Assembly: GCA_963823675.1 (NCBI GenBank)
Contig: CAWGMT010000011.1
Coordinates: 620,001 to 684,000 of the forward strand
Origin: CAWGMT01 sp963823675
Lineage (GTDB): Bacteria > Planctomycetota > Planctomycetia > Isosphaerales > Isosphaeraceae
Direction: 5' to 3'
Length of the DNA stretch: 64,000 nucleotides
Of this stretch, positions 58,491 through 64,000 are shown in pieces. Positions within the stretch are counted from its first letter, which is position 1, and every line of letters starts with the position of its first letter. A program made the position numbers and the translations under genes. The notes under the pieces are model-generated. The model saw only the letters and a program-made list of their open reading frames with translations. It did no database searches and was not told the DNA's origin.

Positions 58491-59282
58491 GGGGAGGCTC
58501 CGGGACACGACGTCATCTCCGGCAGGACCGACCACGGCTACGGAGCCCTGGTCGCGAGAGGAGCGTCGCGACGGGAATATTATCGCATGGAGGTGCGGGC
58601 CGTGCATCCCCGCCGGTCTGCCCTTGTCACCCCTGGCCCGTTGCGCCCTTCGATGCAGACCGCGTACAGTTGAACGGGGGTCACCAGAGTCCGCTCTTCC
58701 TTGTCCGTTTGCTATCGGAGAGGGCCGTTCCCCGTTCCCCATATAGAGTGTGCTGGAACGGAACGCTTATTCGACCGGCCGAGCCCTCATGCCCCACGAC
58801 GAAGGAGGGTGCGAGGCGTCAACTTCGGCGTTGACTCGAGATTGTGATGCACGTCAAATGTTGGCACAACGGTGGCGGAGCGCCAAATCCGGAACAGACA
58901 GAGAAGAGGCCACCGGTACTCTCACGGGACGGTGGCATCTCACATCGCTTATCTTGATCCAAACGGCGTCAATGATCGTGACCACTCTCACCGTCAACCA
59001 GCCAAAATCAGAAATCAGAGCAGGGGCCCCCAAGACTTTCCGGCTCGACGCGCCTGCGTGACCCTTGGCTTCTGTGAACAGCCATCGATCAAGTCACTGA
59101 ATCAGACCGAGCGCACGGAAGCAGCGGACCGGCGGCGCTTGTCCAAGCTGATTGCCAAGCTGCCCGATGGTGGCTGACAGCAGCCTACGGAGGGCAGCAA
59201 TTTTTGCCAGAGCCTGGCCTCTTGCTGTAAGCTGGATAATGTGACCCGTTGAGGGGTCCCATTTTGCGTGGAGGCTTGGCCG
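58491..59282. other. Intergenic region upstream of two divergent genes
   Basis: The 792 bases between the kinase (minus strand) and the antitoxin (plus strand) contain no recognised gene. A short open stretch ends with DRRRLSKLIAKLPDGG at 59177, possibly a remnant. GGAGG lies before the antitoxin start. Confidence 0.4.
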
Positions 59283-59545
59283 ATGAACATTTCGCTGACC
59301 GATGAGATGAAGGACTTCGTCCGGAAGAAAGTTGCGAGCGGCGCGTTCCCATCAGAGGAAGCGGTCTTGCAAGAAGCGGTACGTCGCTTCCGGCAACAGG
59401 ACCAGGTTAGCTGTCGTGCCGACGATGACACAGGGGCCGAGGACCTCGTCGATTACGAGGCGATTGAGTACTGCGCTCGCCAGGTGGAGGGCAAGGACGT
59501 GCCTTCAATTGAAGAGGTCCGCCGGATGCTTTCGAAGATCCCGGG

Positions 59546-61123
59546 CTCGATGGCCTTGTCCTTACCATCATTTCCATCATGCTAAATCAGATATGCCGAT
59601 GATGGCATCAGCGCCCCGGATCATGGTCTGCAGTTTGTCCCAACCACGCCAGATCGTCATCCAACCTGGCTCGCCATCGTGACGGCGGCCCAGGAACCCT
59701 CCCAGCTTGGCCAATTCCCGAAAGAATTCTCCCGCAGTCAATGCTGTCGTGGGCTTAAGTTTGCGCACCACCTTCAGCATCATCACATATTTGGGTGGCA
59801 CTACGTCGGTCGCAGGCTGCTCGGGAAATTTCCGTGCCGTTCCCTTCAACTGAAACAACCGCACTGCTTCCACCGACATCAGTCCCATCATGGCCTCGAG
59901 ACGATCGCAGGTCTTGAGTTGGCGACGTTCCACTTGAAAGCCTGTCTTCAGGACCTTGTGCCACTCCTCAATTAGCCACCGCTTCTCGTAGTATCCGACG
60001 ATCACCATAGCATCCCCTAAATTCTCCACCGGCAAAGACGTGTAAAGCACCCACTCGATCGCCTTCACTCCGTCTGGAGCATCTACCTCGCGCACCCAGA
60101 TCACCCACATGGGGATCGTCGCGGGGTTGACCTGCTTCACGAATGCGCTTTGGAGTTTCGGCGTCGGCATGCGTAAAGCCCCGAAGGCAATCACCAGCTT
60201 CGCCGTCCGGGCGGGTGCTTTGGGGCGAGCCCGCAGATTGAGCGTGTAACATCCAGCCCGCGGCAAGGTTCCTAAGTGGCATTTCAGCGGCGTTTTCCGG
60301 CTCGCCGGCGTAATAATGATCCGGAGCAGGCTCTTAGCTCGCGCCACCCATTCGGTTTCCGTCTGCTGGCAGTGATAGAAAAACTCGAAGTCGTCGGCGC
60401 CACGATCAACGACGTGAATCCACGAAGTTCCCAGCGGCGGGGATCCCATTTGGATGACCAGAATAGCCCAGATCTGTGACTCGCGATCGTCACGTCGCAA
60501 CCGTTCGGTCCGCGTCTCCCCCTTGTGAACGGGCTGACGATGATAGATCAGTTGTCCGGCCAAGCCGTAAACCCGGTCGTCTTCGGCCGAAACCATCAAA
60601 CCCGAGTGAAGGTGAAAGCCTTGTCCGATACCCGAGCCAACCGGCGAAAGGCCCGTTACCTGTCGGCACGGCCCGTAATCGATTTCGGTCGTGTCTGCGA
60701 TGATCAGGAGACGCTCCCCTGCTGTCTTCTTGGTAAGCTCCCAATGATGACTGGCGATCGCTTGAAAGGTGACATCCTCACAATCAAAGAGATTGTATGC
60801 GGCCCTCAGGTCATTCCAGGATTCGGTTTGCTGAGGAAAACTCCCGGACGGATCTGCGGCGATCTGCGTTGCCAAGAGAACAAGTCGTTTGGTACGGCGT
60901 TCGTCATGAAGATTTGCGGTGGCGAATTGGGTCATGGCCCAAGTCTGGGCATCCGAAACAAAGGTGTCCATCCGGTGCTCCTGCGGTTCAGACGCGATCC
61001 CCCCCCTACTGCAAAGGGTCGCTTGGCTCGATATTACCAGGTGCGAGACGAGAAAAGCCGGGAAAAAGCCGGGGCAGGCCCTTTTGACCACCAGAAGATG
61101 ATGGTAAGGACAAGGCTCGATGG
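59546..61123 (-). mobile_element. IS4-family insertion sequence with perfect 18-bp inverted repeats and 8-bp target duplication
   Basis: The element spans 59554-61115 (1,562 bp). Its ends are exact 18-bp inverted repeats (CCTTGTCCTTACCATCAT on the left, its reverse complement on the right). The target duplication CTCGATGG lies at 59546-59553 and 61116-61123. One intact transposase fills it. It is recent. Confidence 0.95.
59577..60971 (-). CDS. IS4-family (Tn5/IS50-like) transposase
   Basis: The 464-residue protein begins MDTFVSDAQTWAMTQFATAN and has the Tn5-type N-terminal DNA-binding domain (DERRTKRLVLLATQIAADPSGSFPQQTESWNDLRAAYNLFD). The DDE residues are in LLIIADTTEIDY (Asp), IHVVDRGADDFEFFYH (Asp) and the YREK-like GYYEKRWLIEEWHKVLKTG (Glu). 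I choose the ATG at 60971 because GCAGGAGC lies 8 bases upstream and family alignment starts there. It would cut and paste the element, giving the 8-bp duplication seen. Confidence 0.95.
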   Translation of the reverse strand: MDTFVSDAQTWAMTQFATANLHDERRTKRLVLLATQIAADPSGSFPQQTESWNDLRAAYNLFDCEDVTFQAIASHHWELTKKTAGERLLIIADTTEIDYGPCRQVTGLSPVGSGIGQGFHLHSGLMVSAEDDRVYGLAGQLIYHRQPVHKGETRTERLRRDDRESQIWAILVIQMGSPPLGTSWIHVVDRGADDFEFFYHCQQTETEWVARAKSLLRIIITPASRKTPLKCHLGTLPRAGCYTLNLRARPKAPARTAKLVIAFGALRMPTPKLQSAFVKQVNPATIPMWVIWVREVDAPDGVKAIEWVLYTSLPVENLGDAMVIVGYYEKRWLIEEWHKVLKTGFQVERRQLKTCDRLEAMMGLMSVEAVRLFQLKGTARKFPEQPATDVVPPKYVMMLKVVRKLKPTTALTAGEFFRELAKLGGFLGRRHDGEPGWMTIWRGWDKLQTMIRGADAIIGISDLA

Positions 61124-61161
61124 CCCAGGCTGTCATCGAAGAGCGAGAAGACCGAATCTAG

Positions 61162-61371
61162 ATGCCCCACTACTTCTTTGAGTCAGCCGGTGACCTCATC
61201 GCCAAGCACGGCAAGACACGGCAGATCCATACCCTCGACGCAATTCAGCTCGCGGTGGCTCTATCGATTCAGCAGCCCACCCCTATCGATCAGTTCATCT
61301 GCGCCGACCAAAGGCTTTGCGACATCGCCGTTCTTGAGGGCCTGGCCGTCATGAATCCCGAGCAGCCTTGA
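61162..61371 (+). pseudogene. PIN-domain toxin remnant lacking its middle
   Basis: The frame starts directly after the antitoxin stop (TAGATG). It reads MPHYFF, which matches the start of PIN toxins (usually MPxYFxDTSALVKxY). It then passes straight to ESAGDLIAKHGKTRQIHTLDAIQLAVALSIQQ ... FICADQRLCDIAVLEGLAVMNPEQ, the C-terminal third of the family. About 60-90 residues, including the first catalytic Asp and the Glu, are missing. The C-terminal Asp pair (TLDAIQLA, CADQRL) remains. The product cannot be a working nuclease. Confidence 0.8.
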
Positions 61372-61998
61372 CGCTTACCCGGCAACTCTTTCAACTCACC
61401 AGGAACGCGATCAACGCAAACCCCATCAAGTTCGACCCCAGTCGAGGGCTGTCTCGCTGTGGACTTAACAACATTGGATACCGGGCTAGTCCAAAACCTC
61501 CAACGGGCATACCGAAACGGCCGGCCGATAACAGAAACGATTGCGTGGGACCGCTCAGCGAACTGAAGTCAATTTCGATCAACAACACGGCAGCGCGGTC
61601 AATGGCTGGACAGGGTACGACGTTATTCGCGCGCACCCCCACGCCGCTCGGCACGCTGCAAAAAAACGTGTAGTCAGGTCGAAGTCGCGATGTGGCGTGG
61701 CGAAGCTCGCCGCAGACGCGCCGGCTAGGCTTTCGAGGTCGGTGAGCCGGGCGTGGTGACGGGGCCACCGCCAATTCGCTCACCGCGGACCGCCACGGGC
61801 CACGACAGGATGACCAGCTCGTCAAGACGAAGCCCCTCAAGCGGAGCCGCTTGCGGATTCTGGGATTGTTTCTGTAAAAGGCGCAGGGAATCCACCCGAT
61901 TGTAGCAACGATCCGGCCATGGATTCGGTGTATTGGGGTGAGTATTATTGATACCGGCGCGAGACTGAGGACAACCATCGTCATTACGGAGAGCGACC
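61372..61998. other. Intergenic region upstream of pgi, nothing recognised
   Basis: No credible gene in these 627 bases. A frame on the minus strand (61725-62000) reads protein-like (LEGLRLDELVILSWPVAVRG) but matches no family I know. Confidence 0.35.
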
Positions 61999-63641
61999 AT
62001 GAGCGACCGACCCTTGCCCGAACTGCGAGCCTACAAGGCCCTGGCGGCTCATCACGACAAGGTGGGCTCCCTCCACCTTCGCCAGCTTTTCGCCACCGAC
62101 CCTCAGCGCGGCGACCGCTTCACCGCCGAGGCCGCGGGGCTTTTCCTCGACTATTCCAAGAACCGGATCACCGGCGAGACCCTGGGGCTGCTCTTGCAGC
62201 TTGCCGAAGAATCGGGGCTCAAGGCGCGCATCGATGCCATGTTCGCGGGAGAGAAGATCAACACGACCGAGCACCGCGCCGTTTTGCATGTGGCGCTCCG
62301 CGCTCTGCGCGGGGCATCGATCGTCGTGGACGGTGAAAACGTCGTGCCGGCGGTCCACGCGGTGCTCGACAAGATGGCCGCCTTTGCGCGGCGGGTTCGC
62401 GACGGGTCGTGGCTGGGCCATATGGGCCGGCCAATCAAGAACGTGATCAACGTCGGCATCGGCGGCTCGGACCTCGGGCCGGTGATGGCCTACGAGGCGC
62501 TGCGGCATTACAGCGAGCGGGCCTTGACGTTTCGTTTTGTCTCCAACGTCGACGGTACCGATTTCGCCGAGGCCACCCGCGGCTGCGATCCCGCCGAGAC
62601 GCTGTTTGTCATCTCCTCGAAGACGTTCACGACCCTCGAGACGATGACCAATGCCCAGACCGCCCGTGCCTGGATCCTGGGCGGCTTGCAAAAACAAGGA
62701 GGGACCGCGGGCGCGGTGGCCAAGCATTTCGTGGCCGTGTTGACCAATGCCGACGAGGTGAGCAAGTTCGGTATCGACACGGCGAACATGTTCGAGTTCT
62801 GGGACTGGGTCGGCGGCCGATACTCGGTGGATTCCGCCATCGGGCTCTCGACGATGATCGCCATCGGTCCCGACCATTTCCAGGAGATGCTCGCGGGCTT
62901 CCATGAGATGGACGAGCACTTTCGCACGGCGCCACTTCGCGCAACTTGCCGGTCCTCCTGGGCCTCTTGACCGTTTGGTACACCGATTTCTTCGGGTCCG
63001 AGACGGTCGCGGTGCTGCCGTACGACCAGTATTTGAAGCGATTCCCGGCCTACTTGCAGCAATTGACCATGGAGAGCAACGGCAAGTCGGTCACACTGGA
63101 GGGAAGCCGGGTCTCTTACGCCACTGGCCCGGTCTTCTGGGGTGAGCCGGGGACCAACGGGCAGCACTCGTTTTACCAGCTCATCCATCAGGGGACGCGG
63201 CTGATTCCGTGCGACCTGATCGGTTTTGCCCGGTCCTTGAACCCGCTGGGCGAGCACCACGATTACTTGATGTCCAACGTATTCGCCCAGGCCGAGGCCC
63301 TGGCGTTCGGCAAGACGGCCGAAGAGCTGAAGACGGAAGGAGTGGCCGACTGGCTGGTGCCGCACCGCACATTCGAGGGAAATCGCCCGACCAATGTGCT
63401 CCTGGCCGAGCGGCTGACTCCCCGGATCTTCGGCGCGCTCGTGGCCCTCTACGAGCACAGCGTCTTCACCCAGGGGACCATCTGGCGGATCAATTCGTTT
63501 GATCAGTGGGGTGTCGAGCTGGGCAAGGCGCTCGCCAAGCGGATCATTCCCGAGCTGCAAAGTCAGGCGGAGCCAAAGCTCGCGCACGATAGCTCGACCA
63601 ATGCCCTCATCAGGCGGTATCGGCAGCAGAAGGGCGCTTGA
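61999..63641 (+). CDS. pgi: Glucose-6-phosphate isomerase, one frameshift
   Basis: The enzyme interconverts glucose-6-P and fructose-6-P. Motifs are NVINVGIGGSDLGPVMAYEAL, FVISSKTFTTLETMTNA, GGRYSVDSAIGLS, the signature GEPGTNGQHSFYQLIHQGT and NSFDQWGVELGKALAKRIIPEL. It has about 547 residues with the frameshift near 62935 corrected (between HFRTAPLR and NLPVLLGLLTVWYTDFF). A one-base loss in such a conserved region is probably a sequence error. It completes the route started by glgP and pgm. The start ATG follows GGAGAG. Confidence 0.93.
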
Positions 63642-63671
63642 AAAAACCGCAGAAGGGCGCGTGAAAAAACC
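63626..63671 (+). repeat. 23-bp tandem duplication spanning the pgi stop codon
   Basis: The unit GCAGAAGGGCGCTTGAAAAA (and ACC) at 63626-63648 is repeated at 63649-63671 with one change (T to G). The first copy contains the pgi stop; in the second copy the stop is kept as TGA in the same context. Confidence 0.85.
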
Positions 63672-63695
63672 CCCGTGCGCGGCGCGCCAGGGGGT
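63664..63695 (-). terminator. Rho-independent terminator of the PEP-CTERM gene
   Basis: On the minus strand the stem ACCCCC pairs with GGGGGT around a GC-rich loop (TGGCGCGCCGCGCAC), followed by TTTTTT. It lies 119 bases after the PEP-CTERM stop; it could also end pgi transcripts, although the T-run faces the other strand. Confidence 0.65.
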
Positions 63696-63813
63696 CTCGG
63701 GCGAGATCAATGTCAGCACTTTGAGGGACACGGACGTTGGGGCCGACTGACCTGTGGGACAGGTCGAGCGCAGGTCCCCGTCAGATCGACATCCAGCTTG
63801 CGATCGCTGGGAG

Positions 63814-64000
63814 TCAAGCTCGATTTTCGCGGCGGCGCGACAACACATACCGCCTCAAGCCGAGACCGCCGATCGTGCTGAGGAACAGTGCGATCGTACT
63901 CGGCTCGGGGGCAGGGGTCTCGGGATTGAGGCTCACATTGGTCACGATGGTTCCTTGCAACGTGGTGATGCCGCCAGGAGTGTTGCTCGTGGCACCAGCC
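63814..64000 (-). CDS. PEP-CTERM domain exported protein, 5' partial
   Basis: The C-terminal 61 residues of a longer protein are read into the window edge. They end PETPAPEPSTIALFLSTIGG followed by LGLRRYVLSRRRENRA and a stop at 63814-63816. This is the PEP-CTERM sorting signal: PEPST, a hydrophobic helix and a basic tail. Such proteins are exported and processed by exosortase. The preceding residues (NTPGGITTLQGTIVTNVSLN) are beta-rich and of no known family. Confidence 0.85.
   Translation of the reverse strand, partial: AGATSNTPGGITTLQGTIVTNVSLNPETPAPEPSTIALFLSTIGGLGLRRYVLSRRRENRA

Larger units (their letters stand above)
59283..61161 (+). pseudogene. CopG/ParD-like antitoxin gene interrupted by an IS4-family insertion
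   Basis: From ATG 59283 (GGAGG about 8 bases upstream) the product begins MNISLTDEMKDFVRKKVASGAFPSEEAVLQEAVRRFRQ, a ParD/CopG-type ribbon-helix-helix antitoxin. The coding sequence is interrupted at PGSMA and continues at 61124 as QAVIEEREDRI with stop at 61159-61161. Removing the IS and one 8-bp duplication restores a 102-residue frame exactly. The PIN toxin starts directly after the stop (TAGATG). With the IS in place, the antitoxin would lose its toxin-binding tail and gain a foreign end (LSLPSFPSC). Confidence 0.9.

Noticed and set aside
58750..59061. Small plus-strand gene upstream of the antitoxin
   Set aside because: No ribosome binding site and no recognisable composition or motif.
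61725..62000. Minus-strand 91-residue frame upstream of pgi
   Set aside because: It looks protein-like in part but has no ribosome binding site or family I can name; kept only as a note in the intergenic entry.

Overview
The window looks like chromosomal DNA of a high-GC planctomycete, most likely of the Isosphaeraceae/Gemmataceae type. This is inferred from content: an ECF sigma factor gene overlapping a Ser/Thr kinase-WD40 gene, a second kinase with TPRs, an ECF sigma factor fused to carboxypeptidase-regulatory-like repeats, a SUMF1 protein, a tricorn-type protease, a large GT2-GT1-GT2-TPR protein, a PEP-CTERM tail, and many short palindromic repeats of planctomycete style. No rRNA, tRNA or CRISPR array was seen.

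Layout. 0-8.7 kb: a TPR-sulfotransferase, a tyrosine recombinase plus IS91-type transposase carrying one amber codon, and a huge glycosyltransferase gene invaded in frame by several palindromic repeats. 9-20 kb: a large exported protein, a sugar-isomerase-like TIM barrel, the kinase-WD40/ECF pair and a DUF4349 lipoprotein. 20-27 kb: TldD with a Tat signal, TldE, and a tricorn-like protease on the other strand. 27-33 kb: a complete ABC-2 exporter (HlyD adaptor, double ATPase, two permeases) whose gaps hold copies of one palindrome and two kinds of tandem repeat. 33-38 kb: a TIR/kinase-remnant/SUMF1 protein, VapBC, a gutted cytochrome gene and Dps. 38-44 kb: the membrane-tethered sigma factor and a sugar dehydrogenase-cytochrome fusion. 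44-49 kb: a glycogen-use operon (histidine phosphatase, glgP, pgm); pgi lies at 62-63.6 kb, so glycogen to fructose-6-P is encoded here. 49-62 kb: an accessory zone with a KSTGPRT-type protein, a MazF/PemK pair, two young insertion sequences (IS256 and IS4 families), each with a perfect 8-bp target duplication and each inside an antitoxin-type gene, and a TPR kinase.

Two overall signals deserve attention. First, at least 28 frameshifts occur, many in highly conserved housekeeping genes (glgP, pgi, tricorn, tldE), which points mainly to base-calling or assembly indels rather than mass gene death. Second, at least eight families of short palindromic or tandem repeats are present, several of them inside coding sequence without breaking the frame. 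Several genes (GT1 part, TIR-kinase, cytochrome, PIN toxin) keep both ends but lack their middles.
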